This document shows, in pieces, positions 18,553 through 28,372 of a stretch of DNA of 64,000 bases. How positions within the stretch are numbered: the first letter of the stretch is position 1; each line of letters begins with the position of its first letter. Source of the DNA: Clostridium_AF sediminicola (GTDB lineage Bacteria; Bacillota; Clostridia; Clostridiales; Clostridiaceae); the NCBI RefSeq assembly GCF_050402865.1, contig NZ_BAABMF010000011.1, positions 114,408 to 178,407 of the forward strand, written 5' to 3'. The notes beneath the pieces are model-generated. The model saw only the letters and a program-made list of their open reading frames with translations. It was not told the origin of the DNA and did not search any database. Made by a program: the position numbers and the translations under genes.

Positions 18553-18753
18553 TTAAAGTTTAACGATGTTTGCTGCTTGTGGGCCTCTAGCACCTTCAGT
18601 GATTTCAAATTCAACTTCTTGACCTTCTTCTAAAGATTTGAATCCATCACCAGTGATAGCTGTGTAGTGAGCGAATACGTCTCCTTCACCTTCAACTGAA
18701 ATAAAACCATAGCCTTTTTCTGCGTTAAACCATTTTACTGTTCCTTTTTTCAT
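18553..18753 (-). CDS. cspA: Cold-shock domain protein
   Basis: A 66-residue single cold-shock-domain RNA chaperone. The RNP1 (KGYGFISV) and RNP2 (DVFAHYTAI) strands are both present, and the product is full length for the family. AGGAGGA precedes the ATG. It is monocistronic, with a terminator downstream. The gene symbol is generic: several csp paralogues exist in such genomes and cannot be told apart here. Confidence 0.95.
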   Translation of the reverse strand: MKKGTVKWFNAEKGYGFISVEGEGDVFAHYTAITGDGFKSLEEGQEVEFEITEGARGPQAANIVKL

Positions 18754-18945
18754 TTAAAAAATCCTCCTAAAAATAAATATTATAATTATTAAAAAAATTT
18801 TTAATAACATACTGATAGTAACATAGCTTTCAATCAATGTCAATCAAATTATTCCATGCTACATACTTATTATATTCTATAAATAGGAATATATTCACAA
18901 TTATATGTTCTTATTTATACTTAAAAAACTACTTTTTCAAAAAAA

Positions 18946-18996
18946 TTATACAAGCCTAAATCTCATTAATTCTTGAGATTTAGAACTTGTATAAAT
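18946..18996. repeat. 55-bp palindromic repeat, copy A, also serving as the gdhA terminator
   Basis: TTATACAAG...CTTGTATAA arms enclose CTAAATCTCA-TGAGATTTAG, and a T run follows on the minus strand, so it can act as terminator for glutamate dehydrogenase. Related palindromes with the same ends and the same ATCTC/GAG core are at 46935-46990 and 49881-49947. Confidence 0.6.
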
Positions 18997-19021
18997 TGAC
19001 TTTAAATACTATTTATTCCTA

Positions 19022-20362
19022 TTATACTATTCCATGAGCAAACATTGCTCCTGCAACTTTCATAAATCCTGCAATATTAGCTCCAACTACAAGATTATCT
19101 TCAGCTCCATATTCTTTTGCTGCATTCTTACTATTAAGGAAAATATTTTGCATTATTTCTTTTAATTTTGCATCTACTTCTTCAAATGTCCAAGAGTATC
19201 TCATACTGTTTTGAGACATTTCAAGGGCTGATACTGCAACACCACCAGCGTTTGCAGCTTTAGCAGGTGCAAATAAAACTTTATTTTCTAAATAAACATC
19301 AATAGCTTCTAAAGTTGAAGGCATGTTAGCTCCTTCTCCAACTGCAATACATCCATTCTTAACTAAGAATTCTGCTTGCTCTTTGTTTATTTCATTTTGA
19401 GTAGCACATGGTAATGCTACATCACATGCAACTTCCCAAACACTAGCGTCAGCTTTATAAGTAGCATTTGGTTTAGCATCTACATACTCTTTAATTCTTC
19501 CTCTTCTTACTTCTTTTATTTGTTGTACTATTGTATAATCAATTCCATCTTCATCATATACATAACCTGAAGAATCACTACAAGCTACAACTTTTCCACC
19601 AAGTTCATTGATCTTTTGAATTGAATATATTGCAACGTTTCCTGAACCTGAAACAACAACTCTTTTACCTTCAAAACTTAAACCTTTATCTTTTAGCATC
19701 TCATCAACAAAGTATACTAATCCATAACCAGTAGCTTCTGTTCTAGTTAAACTTCCACCATAAGTCAATCCTTTACCAGTTAAAACTCCAGGTGTTGACA
19801 TCTTTCTTACTTTCTTATATTGTCCATATAAGTATCCAATTTCTCTACCACCAACACCAATATCTCCTGCTGGTACATCTGTATCATGACCAATATGATG
19901 ACATAACTCAGTCATAAAGCTTTGGCAGAATCTCATTACTTCGCTATCAGATTTACCTTTAGGATCAAAATCAGAACCACCTTTTGCGCCCCCAATAGGA
20001 AGTCCAGTTAAAGAATCCTTGAATATTTGCTCAAATCCTAAAAACTTAATTATACTCAAGTTAACACTTGGATGAAATCTTAGTCCACCCTTGTAAGGTC
20101 CTAAAGAGTTATTAAATTGTACTCTATATCCTCTATTTACTCTAACTACTCCTTCATCATCTACCCAAGGAACTCTAAACATAGTCATTCTATCTGGCTC
20201 AATGATTCTCTCCAAAATACCAGCTTCTATGAATTCAGGATGCTTTTCAAAAACTGGTGCTAAAGAAAACAAAACTTCCTTTGCAGCTTGTTGAAATTCC
20301 TTCTCGTTTGGATTTCTGTCTACTAGTTCTTGGTAAACTTTTTCTACATACTTCATTGTCAT
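19022..20362 (-). CDS. gdhA: Glutamate dehydrogenase (hexameric type)
   Basis: The 446-residue enzyme interconverts glutamate and 2-oxoglutarate plus ammonia. The substrate site GLPIGGAKGGSDFDPKGKSD (near 120), the nucleotide-binding VVVSGSGNVA (near 236) and the late NAGGVAVSALEMSQNSM are intact. Length and sequence fit the ~450-residue hexameric, usually NADP-linked, class. AAGGGGG precedes the first ATG; a second ATG follows two codons later. It lies downstream of the aromatic operon with 76 bases between and may have its own promoter. Confidence 0.94.
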   Translation of the reverse strand: MTMKYVEKVYQELVDRNPNEKEFQQAAKEVLFSLAPVFEKHPEFIEAGILERIIEPDRMTMFRVPWVDDEGVVRVNRGYRVQFNNSLGPYKGGLRFHPSVNLSIIKFLGFEQIFKDSLTGLPIGGAKGGSDFDPKGKSDSEVMRFCQSFMTELCHHIGHDTDVPAGDIGVGGREIGYLYGQYKKVRKMSTPGVLTGKGLTYGGSLTRTEATGYGLVYFVDEMLKDKGLSFEGKRVVVSGSGNVAIYSIQKINELGGKVVACSDSSGYVYDEDGIDYTIVQQIKEVRRGRIKEYVDAKPNATYKADASVWEVACDVALPCATQNEINKEQAEFLVKNGCIAVGEGANMPSTLEAIDVYLENKVLFAPAKAANAGGVAVSALEMSQNSMRYSWTFEEVDAKLKEIMQNIFLNSKNAAKEYGAEDNLVVGANIAGFMKVAGAMFAHGIV

Positions 20363-20438
20363 AATAATTGCCCCCTTAATTTATATCTTTATTATTTATA
20401 GTAACATTTAAAGCACCTTGAATAAGTATATGTTTATT

Positions 20439-20864
20439 CTATAAGTCCTTTAATGTTTCTAATGCAAGTTTATACCCCAGAAACCCAAAACCACTTATTT
20501 GCCCTATGCAAGCAGCAGCTGTTACTGAATTTCTTCTATACTCTTCTCTTTTATGAATATTGCTTATATGCACTTCAACAGTTGGCAGTTGCACACCTTT
20601 TAGAGCATCATATATTGCATAACTATAGTGAGTGTAGGCTCCTGGATTGATTATTATTCCATCAAATTTATCTAAAGCATTATGTATAAATTCAATAATT
20701 TCACCTTCATAATTGCTTTGTACTGTTTCAATTTCCATATCCAAACATTTACTTTTCTCTTTAATATATTTGCATAAATCATCATATGTTTTATTACCAT
20801 AAATATTTTTTTCTCTTATACCTAAAAGATTAAGATTTGGTCCGTTTATAACTAATACTTTCAT
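20439..20864 (-). CDS. aroQ: 3-dehydroquinate dehydratase, type II
   Basis: The ATG at 20862-20864 (MKVLVINGPNLNLLG) with GGGAGATGAT upstream gives 141 residues. It dehydrates 3-dehydroquinate in the shikimate pathway. Type II marks are NGPNLNLLG near residue 7, the mobile-loop Arg in GIREKNIYG, INPGAYTHYS near 75 and EVHISNIHKREEYR near 100. It is the last gene of the aromatic series. Confidence 0.94.
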   Translation of the reverse strand: MKVLVINGPNLNLLGIREKNIYGNKTYDDLCKYIKEKSKCLDMEIETVQSNYEGEIIEFIHNALDKFDGIIINPGAYTHYSYAIYDALKGVQLPTVEVHISNIHKREEYRRNSVTAAACIGQISGFGFLGYKLALETLKDL

Positions 20865-20868
20865 ATCA

Positions 20869-21390
20869 TCATCTCCCAGAATCAAAATTCTTAGTTAAAT
20901 GAATTATTTGTTCTAATATATTTTCTATTGTAGAATTATTTATTATCTCAAAATCACAATATTTTTTATACAATTGGTACCTTTCATTGTACAAACTCTC
21001 TAATGCTTTAATATTATCTTTAAGCAATGGTCGGTCATCAGTCGTAATATCTTTAAAAATTAGTTCTAAAGGCCTATTAATAAATATAATTATTCCTGTT
21101 TCTTTAAGAACATCAATATTTTCTTTATCTTTTATAACCCCTCCTCCTGTAGAAATAACAGAAGGTGTTTTTTGACTAACAACTTTTATAGCTTCTTTTT
21201 CAATTTTCCTAAAAAAGCTCTCTCCATTCTTAAAAATATCAACTATTTTTTGTTCTTGTTGCTTTTCTATATAAGCATCAACATCATAAAATTCAATTTC
21301 GAGTTTTTCTGATAAAAGTTTCCCTATAGTACTTTTACCACATCCAGGCATTCCAATCAATACTTTATTTGATTTTTTTTTGTTTTTCAT
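20869..21390 (-). CDS. aroK: Shikimate kinase
   Basis: A 173-residue kinase phosphorylating shikimate at the 3-hydroxyl. The P-loop GMPGCGKST is at residue ~13, the shikimate-binding DVDAYIE at ~36, STGGGV near 80 and the lid region DDRPLL near 116. It overlaps the aroE stop by four bases, typical of tight coupling. Confidence 0.93.
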   Translation of the reverse strand: MKNKKKSNKVLIGMPGCGKSTIGKLLSEKLEIEFYDVDAYIEKQQEQKIVDIFKNGESFFRKIEKEAIKVVSQKTPSVISTGGGVIKDKENIDVLKETGIIIFINRPLELIFKDITTDDRPLLKDNIKALESLYNERYQLYKKYCDFEIINNSTIENILEQIIHLTKNFDSGR

Positions 21391-22250
21391 AAAATTTCTC
21401 CACTTTTTTTATCTTTTTCATATAAATTATCCATTATTTTTAATTTTTTCTTTATTTCCTCAGAAATATTATTGGTAATTTTGTAATTTACTTCAATTTC
21501 ATTCCAGAGCTCTTCAGCCTTTATTGCTTGACTTATTAACATGTATAAACCATTAACTGTTTTTAATCCAAGTTCATTTGCATATTTAAGAAATAGTGTT
21601 TGCTCTGGATTATAAATCATATCAACTGCTATTTTATAATTCAATAATATCTCTTTATCAACAGGACTTTTATCAACTTTCGGATACATTCCTACAGGAG
21701 TACAATTCACTATAATATCAAAATCTTTAATACTCTCTAAACAAGAGTATGAGATTATCTCTGCGTCTTCATATTCATTTAATTGAATATTGTTATTTCT
21801 TGACACTATTTTTATTTCTTTAATATCATTATCGATAAAATATTGATATGCCGCCTTGGCTGCCCCACCAGTTCCAAGAAGAATAACTTTCTTATTCTTC
21901 GTTTCCACTCCATATTTTTGCAACATTGCTCCAAATCCAAAATAATCTGTATTATATCCAATAGTTTTGCCATTTTTTAATGCAATAGTATTAACTGCAC
22001 CGATTTTAGCCGCTTCCGATGATATTTCATCTATAAAATTCATAATATCCACTTTGTATGGAATCGTTACATTTAATCCACAAATATTTAGCACTTTCAT
22101 TGAATTTACTACTTGTGATAAATCATTTCTATTAACTTCAAATAAGTGATAATAAGCATCCAAATTTATTTTTTCAAATAAGGATGAATGAATTTGAGGC
22201 GAATAACTATGTCCAAGTTTTTCCCCTAATAACCCACATAATATTTTCAA
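21387..22250 (-). CDS. aroE: Shikimate dehydrogenase
   Basis: The 287-residue NADP-dependent enzyme reduces 3-dehydroshikimate to shikimate. Motifs: GEKLGHSYSPQIH at the N-terminus, GLNVTIPYK near 60 with the catalytic Lys, NTDYFGF near 100 and the nucleotide-binding LGTGGAAKAA near 125. It is followed by aroK with a four-base overlap; a repeat element of ~130 bases separates it from pheA upstream. Confidence 0.93.
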   Translation of the reverse strand: MKILCGLLGEKLGHSYSPQIHSSLFEKINLDAYYHLFEVNRNDLSQVVNSMKVLNICGLNVTIPYKVDIMNFIDEISSEAAKIGAVNTIALKNGKTIGYNTDYFGFGAMLQKYGVETKNKKVILLGTGGAAKAAYQYFIDNDIKEIKIVSRNNNIQLNEYEDAEIISYSCLESIKDFDIIVNCTPVGMYPKVDKSPVDKEILLNYKIAVDMIYNPEQTLFLKYANELGLKTVNGLYMLISQAIKAEELWNEIEVNYKITNNISEEIKKKLKIMDNLYEKDKKSGEIL

Positions 22251-22261
22251 AAAACCACCCC

Positions 22262-22392
22262 TTTTTTAGTTGACAGTGTTCAGTTCTCAGTTATTGATGA
22301 TAAGGAGTGATTTCTTTTGCTTTAATTAAAAGCTTTCACAAAGTGAAAGCTCTCCTTTACTGTCAACTGTAGACTGTCAACCGTCAACTGTC
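22262..22392. repeat. Heptamer-bounded intergenic element, copy 1
   Basis: Between pheA and aroE. The right end reads, on the minus strand, as tandem degenerate heptamers ACAGTTG-ACGGTTG-ACAGTCT-ACAGTTG-ACAGTAA; the left end carries GTTGACAGTGTTCAGTTCTC. The inside includes the hairpin GCTTTCAC-AAAGTGAAAGC. Related elements lie at 27034-27295, 44896-45100, 46096-46150 and 52182-52214. Confidence 0.6.
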
Positions 22393-22394
22393 TC

Positions 22395-23564
22395 CTATAA
22401 GTCTGCTTTGTAATTTCCTAGTACTTTAAAATAATGGCTTTCTTTTTTCAATTCTTCCATTGACTTTTTAACTAAATCATCTTGAATATTTCCTTCAAAG
22501 TCTATATAGAAAAAATACTCCCATGGTTTATTAATCATTGGTCTTGATTCGATTTTAACCATATTTAATTTATTTTTCCAAAACACTTTCAACGCATTAA
22601 AGAGTGCCCCGCTCTCATGTTGAACTGATAAAACTACACTTATTTTATTGTTGTTTTTATTTTGGACTAATTTTTTTCCGATAATAACAAATCTTGTGTA
22701 ATTATTTTTATTATAATTTATATTGGATGCAAGTATATCAAGATCATAAATTTCTTTTGTTTCAATGCTCGCTATAGCTGCTTTAGTTATATCATTATTT
22801 TCTTTTATAAATTTAGCACTTGTTGCAGTATTTCTATACGGAATCATTTTCCAATCAGAGTATTTATTTAGAAAAGTTTTACTTTGTTCTAATGCTTGAG
22901 GATGAGAATACACTTCTTTTATATCATCTAGTTTCGAGCCTTTTAACCCCATAAGATAATGATTAACTTTTATTTTTCGTTCACCAACTATATAGTAATC
23001 GTTATTTCTCAACAAATCATAAGTAGCAGTGACTGCCCCTGTAGATGAATTTTCTATTGGTAAAATTCCATATTGTATTTTATCATCTTCTAACGCTTTG
23101 AATACATCTGAAAAATTTTCAACGTTTATTTTATTGATATTATCTGCATCTAATTCTTGTCGAAAAAATTCATTTAATGCAATGGAACTAAATGAACCTG
23201 GCACTCCTTGATAAACTATATTAATTTTACCATTTATAACTTCATTGATAGTTTCTTCTTTCATACCATAATTTATTACATCTTTACTTTTCCAAGAAGA
23301 TATTTTTTTTGACTGATAGTTTCTACTTACCATCATAAGATTCTTAAAGAATTCTTCCAAAGAATCATTCAAATCATTGTTATTCAAGTATTCTTTATTT
23401 TTTTCAATGACTATATTCTCTCTACCACTATTTAGTATGGGGATTTCATTATTTAACTTATACTTAGCTACATTAATAACAACTTCCATTCTCTTTTCAA
23501 ATAATTTAACAATTTCTTTATCTATTTCATCTATTTCATTACGATATTCTATTAAATCACTCAT
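22395..23564 (-). CDS. pheA: Bifunctional chorismate mutase / prephenate dehydratase
   Basis: A 389-residue fusion taking chorismate to phenylpyruvate, the committed route to phenylalanine. The N-terminal AroQ-type chorismate mutase (about 1-85) starts DLIEYRNEIDEIDKEIVKLF. The dehydratase part has YQGVPGSFSS near 116 and the catalytic NYTRFVIIG near 290. The C-terminal ACT domain carries ESRPM, the phenylalanine-binding motif, so feedback inhibition by Phe is expected. All three parts look intact. Confidence 0.95.
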   Translation of the reverse strand: MSDLIEYRNEIDEIDKEIVKLFEKRMEVVINVAKYKLNNEIPILNSGRENIVIEKNKEYLNNNDLNDSLEEFFKNLMMVSRNYQSKKISSWKSKDVINYGMKEETINEVINGKINIVYQGVPGSFSSIALNEFFRQELDADNINKINVENFSDVFKALEDDKIQYGILPIENSSTGAVTATYDLLRNNDYYIVGERKIKVNHYLMGLKGSKLDDIKEVYSHPQALEQSKTFLNKYSDWKMIPYRNTATSAKFIKENNDITKAAIASIETKEIYDLDILASNINYNKNNYTRFVIIGKKLVQNKNNNKISVVLSVQHESGALFNALKVFWKNKLNMVKIESRPMINKPWEYFFYIDFEGNIQDDLVKKSMEELKKESHYFKVLGNYKADL

Positions 23565-23576
23565 TCTACTCGCCCC

Positions 23577-24647
23577 CTAAATGTACTCTAAAATCCCCAT
23601 GGCAGTAACAGCTTCAACAACAGGTACTGCTCTTTGAACAATACATGGATCGTGTCTTCCAACTACCTCTAACTCCGAATTCTCTTTTGCATCAATATTA
23701 ACGGTTCTCTGCTTCTTAGCAATGGATGGTGTAGGTTTTATTGCTACTTTAAACACCAAAGGCATACCATTGGTTATTCCCCCCAATATACCGCCATTAT
23801 TATTAGAGTATGTTTTTATCTCATCGGACTCTAAATAATACTCATCATTAGCTTCTGAACCATATAGTTCTGTTATGTCAAATCCTAATCCAAATTCTAC
23901 GCCTTTTACTGCTGGTATAGAGAACAATAATTGAGACAAAGTACTTTCTACAGATTGAAAAAATGGGCTTCCTAATCCAACAGGTATATTTATAGATGCA
24001 CATTCGATAATTCCACCTACAGAGTCTTTGTTATCTTTAGCATCAAGTATTGTATTCTGCATAATATCATTTTTCGAGTTATCTAATAAAGGAAATTGCA
24101 TACGTACAAGCTCTTTCAATTTAGATTCACTAATATTGGTTTTATCAAAAGAAACATCTTTTATGTTTTTAATACTTAATATATGACTGCCGATATGTAT
24201 ATTTTTCTTTTTTAAGATTTGCTTTGCAATTGCTCCTGCAAAGACGATAGGTGCTGTTAATCTCCCTGAAAAATGTCCTCCACCTCTATAATCATTGAAA
24301 TTATTATACTTTATTCTTCCTGAATAATCTGCGTGTCCAGGTCTTAATAAATCTTTTGTCTTGCTATAATCTTTAGAATGTTGATTGCTATTTCTTATAA
24401 TTGCACATAAAGGTGTTCCAGTTGTCTTATTTTGAAATAAACCGCTTTGAATTTCAAATTTATCTTTTTCATTTCTAGGAGTTGATAGTTTGTTTTTTCC
24501 TGGTGCTCTTCTTTCCATTTCTTTTTTAATGCTTTCTATATCTAGTTCAATACCAGGATCTAATCCATCAATAACTATCCCAATTGACTCTCCATGAGAT
24601 TCGCCAAATATTGAATACTTTACTTTATTTCCCCAAACTCCACTCAA
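23577..24647 (-). CDS. aroC: Chorismate synthase
   Basis: The 356-residue flavin-dependent enzyme removes phosphate from EPSP to make chorismate. Family signatures are GESHGESIGIVIDG near residue 15, RPGHADYSGRIKY near 100, YRGGGHFSGRLTAP near 118 and the C-terminal RHDPCIVQRAVPVVEA. It overlaps the end of aroA by 23 bases. Confidence 0.95.
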   Translation of the reverse strand: MSGVWGNKVKYSIFGESHGESIGIVIDGLDPGIELDIESIKKEMERRAPGKNKLSTPRNEKDKFEIQSGLFQNKTTGTPLCAIIRNSNQHSKDYSKTKDLLRPGHADYSGRIKYNNFNDYRGGGHFSGRLTAPIVFAGAIAKQILKKKNIHIGSHILSIKNIKDVSFDKTNISESKLKELVRMQFPLLDNSKNDIMQNTILDAKDNKDSVGGIIECASINIPVGLGSPFFQSVESTLSQLLFSIPAVKGVEFGLGFDITELYGSEANDEYYLESDEIKTYSNNNGGILGGITNGMPLVFKVAIKPTPSIAKKQRTVNIDAKENSELEVVGRHDPCIVQRAVPVVEAVTAMGILEYI

Positions 24648-25905
24648 CTATATTCCCTCCTAACTTCTCAAAATCTTGCCAAAAATTCGGGTATGATTTT
24701 TCAACGGCTTTGCTACCGTCTATAATAACTTCATCTTTACATCTAATGGATGCTATTGCAAGGGCCATAGCAATTCTGTGATCATTCCAGCTCTCCACTT
24801 GCCCCCCTTGTAAACTTTCCTTTCCATTTATAACTAGACCTTCTCCAACTTCATTTATATCCGCTCCAAGTTTTTTAAGTTCAGTTGTTATAGCCTTTAA
24901 TCTATCGCTTTCTTTAATTCTTAATCTTTCTGCATTTATAATTTCAGTTTTACCTTCACTTAAAGATGCTAGAACCGCTAAAATAGGTACTAAATCTGGA
25001 CATTGTGATACATCAATAACTGTTCCTTTAGTTTTAGACGGTTTAACTACTAAAGAACCATTTACTTCTTCTATATGGCCGTTCATCTCTCTAATAATAT
25101 CTATAATAGCTTTATCTCCTTGAAGAGATTGAAGATTTATATCACTACATTGGATTTCAGTCCCAATAATACCTGCTGTAAGCCAAAATGCAGCTTGTGA
25201 GAAGTCGCCCTCAACTCTATAATCAACAGACTTGTATTTTTGGTTACCTTTTATCTCAAAACTTTTGTAATCATTATTAATAATTTCTACACCAAACTTT
25301 TGTAAAATATCAAGAGTCAAATCAACATATCCTATTGATTCTAAATCAGTTGTTATGTTTATTACTGAATCTCCATCTAATAATGGCAATGTGAAAAGTA
25401 AACCCGTTATAAATTGTGAACTAATATTACCTTTTACATTATATCTACCTGGCGAAAGTTTCCCTTTTATTCTTAAAGGTAACTCTCCTTCTGTAGTACT
25501 ATAAGCTACTTCTTTTTCATCAAATATTTTATAATAAACATCTTGAGGGCGTGACACTAGTTTGCCCTTACCAATGAATTTCACATCATTTTCAACTGCT
25601 AAAGATAAAGGTATAAGAAACCTAATAGTTGAACCAGATTCTTCACAATCAAATACTTTACGTTTGGAGATAACTCCGCCTTCCCCTTTTATGATTGCAC
25701 TACTAGAATTTATCTTAGTCTTTGCACCTAAGTTTTCCATACCTTTCAGTGTTGCAGTTATATCTTTAGAATATATCAGATTACTAACTTCACTTTCTCC
25801 ACTACATAGTGCAGCTGCAATAACTGCTCTATGTGCCAAGCTCTTTGATGGTGGTATATTAATAGTCCCTTTTAGTTTATTTGGAATGATCTTTACCCTA
25901 TTCAT
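24625..25905 (-). CDS. aroA: 3-phosphoshikimate 1-carboxyvinyltransferase (EPSP synthase)
   Basis: The ATG at 25903-25905 (MNRVKIIPNKLKG) with AAAGGAT seven bases upstream gives 426 residues; a longer in-frame start would overlap aroB. It joins PEP to shikimate-3-phosphate. Motifs: PPSKSLAHRA near 20, the loop ESGSTIRFLIPL near 90 (with Ser where many sensitive enzymes have GN-GTAMR, as in class II types) and RIKESDRLKAI near 335. EPSP synthases of this Gram-positive class are often less glyphosate-sensitive; here that is only inference. Confidence 0.94.
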   Translation of the reverse strand: MNRVKIIPNKLKGTINIPPSKSLAHRAVIAAALCSGESEVSNLIYSKDITATLKGMENLGAKTKINSSSAIIKGEGGVISKRKVFDCEESGSTIRFLIPLSLAVENDVKFIGKGKLVSRPQDVYYKIFDEKEVAYSTTEGELPLRIKGKLSPGRYNVKGNISSQFITGLLFTLPLLDGDSVINITTDLESIGYVDLTLDILQKFGVEIINNDYKSFEIKGNQKYKSVDYRVEGDFSQAAFWLTAGIIGTEIQCSDINLQSLQGDKAIIDIIREMNGHIEEVNGSLVVKPSKTKGTVIDVSQCPDLVPILAVLASLSEGKTEIINAERLRIKESDRLKAITTELKKLGADINEVGEGLVINGKESLQGGQVESWNDHRIAMALAIASIRCKDEVIIDGSKAVEKSYPNFWQDFEKLGGNIVEWSLGK

Positions 25906-25918
25906 ATCTACTATCCTT

Positions 25919-26986
25919 TCATATAACAATAATATTTTTTACATCATTTTTATTAACTTTTTCAATAAATACATTCCCTATTTCTTTTATCATGATCAAA
26001 TTCAAGTATTGCCCAGAGTTCTTTTTGTCTACACCTATAGCTTCGATTATTTCATCCATATTCTCAATATTAACTTCATATGGAAGATTATATCCTTTTA
26101 ATATTGTTTTTATTTCTTGAGAAGTTCCTTTTGCTGTAAGACCTTGCTCTTCCCCAATTCTAGTCATCAAGTACATTCCTATTGCCACGGCTTCCCCATG
26201 AGAGTATTTATCAAATTTATAATATTTCTCAATTGCATGACCTATAGTATGACCGAAATTCAATACCATTCTTTCTCCAGTATCTTTTTCATCATTCTCA
26301 ACAACTCTTCTTTTTATATCACAGCATGTATAAATGATAGGTTCCATTTCAGATAACAATTGCTCTTTTGATTCAATACCACTTAACAAATCAAAGAGAT
26401 TTTTATCTTTTATGCACCCATACTTTATCACTTCACCCATACCATCATACAAATATCTATCTTCCAAGGTTTCTAAAACATTAGGATCAATTATAACTTT
26501 TTTAGGATGATAAAAACTTCCCACCAAATTTTTTCCTCTTGGTAAATCAACAGCTACTTTACCTCCAATACTACTATCAATTTGAGCTAATAGCGATGTT
26601 GGAACTTGAACAAAAGGAATTCCTCTAAGCAGTGTAGATGCAACAAATCCACCAAGGTCTCCAATTACTCCACCGCCTAAAGTTATTATTAAATCCCCTC
26701 TTGTTATTGAAAAATCTAATAATTCATCGTACAACCCTACTAAGTTCTCTATAGATTTCGTCTTTTCACCTGGTTCTAAAGTTATTTTTTTTACGTTAAA
26801 ACCTTCATTTTCTAGAGAATTAACAACTATTTCTCCATAATATTTATCAACATTACTATCCGTTATAATAGCAATCTTATTTCCATTAAATATTTTTTTC
26901 ATCTCAAAACCAATATTATTGATTATTCCTTTTTCAATTATTATGGAATACTCATTTCCTGGTAAGTTAACAGTTAAACTTTTCAT
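25919..26986 (-). CDS. aroB: 3-dehydroquinate synthase
   Basis: A 355-residue NAD- and metal-dependent enzyme that cyclises DAHP to 3-dehydroquinate. Visible motifs: EPGEKTKS near 80, GGGVIGDLGGFVAST near 103, DSSIGGKVAVDLP near 137, and the zinc ligands in GEVIKYG, LNFGHTIGHAIE and HGEAVAIGM. A ~260-bp repeat element lies between it and aroF, which could separate transcription from the upstream genes. Confidence 0.95.
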   Translation of the reverse strand: MKSLTVNLPGNEYSIIIEKGIINNIGFEMKKIFNGNKIAIITDSNVDKYYGEIVVNSLENEGFNVKKITLEPGEKTKSIENLVGLYDELLDFSITRGDLIITLGGGVIGDLGGFVASTLLRGIPFVQVPTSLLAQIDSSIGGKVAVDLPRGKNLVGSFYHPKKVIIDPNVLETLEDRYLYDGMGEVIKYGCIKDKNLFDLLSGIESKEQLLSEMEPIIYTCCDIKRRVVENDEKDTGERMVLNFGHTIGHAIEKYYKFDKYSHGEAVAIGMYLMTRIGEEQGLTAKGTSQEIKTILKGYNLPYEVNIENMDEIIEAIGVDKKNSGQYLNLIMIKEIGNVFIEKVNKNDVKNIIVI

Positions 26987-27033
26987 TGCTACGCCCCCAT
27001 TTATAGATAAATCACTACGTGAACTTATCTATC

Positions 27034-27295
27034 ATTGTCAGTTCACAGTGCACAGCGCACAGTTATGGACACCTTTTGCGTAGCAAAAGTACCTTATCCT
27101 AATCTGCAAAGCAGATAAAGGCTTAGTTAAAGATTTTCTGCAAGAGAATCATCCTAAGAGTCGGCTTAAGGATTAGTTCTACTTTTCTTTCAAAAATATG
27201 CAATCTTCAAGCATTTTTTGAAAAAATTAAAAGAAATTAGTAGATGTTATTCTTCATCGATCTCTTTCCTTTACTGTGGACTGTGCACTAATATA
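27034..27295. repeat. Heptamer-bounded intergenic element, copy 2
   Basis: Fills the 337-base gap between aroF and aroB; no gene is present. The ends are inverted: the left begins CAGTTCACAGTGCACAGCG and the right ends ACTGTGGACTGTGCAC. Inside are GTTATGGACACCT, TTTTGCGTAGCAAAAG and AAAGGCTTAGTTAAAGATTT with TTCTGCAAGAGAATCA after it. The same internal blocks recur at 44896-45100, showing the element is dispersed rather than a local leader. Confidence 0.65.
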
Positions 27296-27323
27296 GATAA
27301 ATCTACGCAGTAGTATATCTATA

Positions 27324-28337
27324 TTAAATTTCTCTATCTTCTATTTTTGCAATCTTCTTCAATTTTGCCATTAAATCATCAAATCTTTCAGGTTTTATTG
27401 ATTGTTGTCCATCACATTTTGCATTGGCTGGATCATTATGAACTTCAATCATTAGTCCATCAGCACCAGCTGATATAGCTGCTTTTGCAAGTGGCTCAAC
27501 CATCCACCACATTCCTGCAGCATGACTTGGATCAACAATAACAGGTAAGTGACTTAATTTCTTTATTGCAGGTATAACACTTAAATCAAGAGTATTTCTT
27601 GTATATGTTTCAAAAGTTCTTATACCTCTTTCACATAATATTACATTCTCATTTCCACCAGACATAATATATTCTGCACTCATTAATAGTTCTTCAACTT
27701 TAGAGGACATCCCCCTTTTTAATAATACAGGCTTATTTGTTTTTCCAACCTCTTTTAACAAATCAAAGTTTGACATATTTCTAGCGCCTATTTGTATAAT
27801 ATCTACATCTTCAACAAATCTATCTAACATACCTATTGACATTAATTCAGATATTATTGGAAGACCTGTTTCTTCTCTTGCCGCTTTTAGTATCTCAAGA
27901 CCTTCTTCTCTCATACCTTGAAAACTGTATGGTGAAGTTCTTGGCTTAAAAGCTCCCCCACGTAAAACTGTAGCACCTGATTTTTTAATTGATTTTGCTA
28001 TAGTAAGTACTTGGTCATAACTTTCAACTGAACATGGTCCTGCCATGATTGACAAACTTTTTCCTCCAATTAAGCTATCCTTTACATTAACAATAGTTCT
28101 TTCAGGATGAAAAACTTTATTAGCTTTCTTATAAGGTTCTTGAACATACATTACTCTTTCTACAATTCTGTGAGCTTGTATAGTATCATGGTCAATAACA
28201 GTTGTATCCCCTACTAATCCAAATATACTTTGCATTTCTCCGATTATTGGATGAACCTCAACACCTAATCCTTCTAAATATCTTTGAAAATTATCAACTT
28301 CCTCTTTTTTAACTCCATTTTTTAAAACAACTATCAT
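27324..28337 (-). CDS. aroF: 3-deoxy-7-phosphoheptulonate synthase (DAHP synthase, class I-beta), second copy
   Basis: The 337-residue enzyme condenses PEP and erythrose-4-phosphate, the first step of the pathway. Residues 1-~80 form the ferredoxin-like regulatory domain known from Thermotoga DAHP synthase; the barrel follows with MAGPCSVES near 100, GGAFKPRTSPYSFQG near 130 and VDPSHAAGMWW near 265. AGAGGGGG precedes the ATG. It is a close paralogue of the copy at 29247-30260, with tyrA between them. The duplicates may respond to different aromatic amino acids. Confidence 0.93.
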   Translation of the reverse strand: MIVVLKNGVKKEEVDNFQRYLEGLGVEVHPIIGEMQSIFGLVGDTTVIDHDTIQAHRIVERVMYVQEPYKKANKVFHPERTIVNVKDSLIGGKSLSIMAGPCSVESYDQVLTIAKSIKKSGATVLRGGAFKPRTSPYSFQGMREEGLEILKAAREETGLPIISELMSIGMLDRFVEDVDIIQIGARNMSNFDLLKEVGKTNKPVLLKRGMSSKVEELLMSAEYIMSGGNENVILCERGIRTFETYTRNTLDLSVIPAIKKLSHLPVIVDPSHAAGMWWMVEPLAKAAISAGADGLMIEVHNDPANAKCDGQQSIKPERFDDLMAKLKKIAKIEDREI

Positions 28338-28372
28338 TTTAAGTCCCCCTCTTTTTTGTTTTAAGCTTTATT

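Noticed and set aside
22262..22392. Tandem short repeats resembling a minimal CRISPR array
   Set aside because: The units are 7 bases, contiguous and degenerate, with no spacers and no cas genes nearby.
27002..27323. Possible riboswitch or gene between aroF and aroB
   Set aside because: Its interior blocks recur at 44896-45100 upstream of unrelated genes, so it is a dispersed repeat, not a leader of aroB. No frame with a ribosome site is present.
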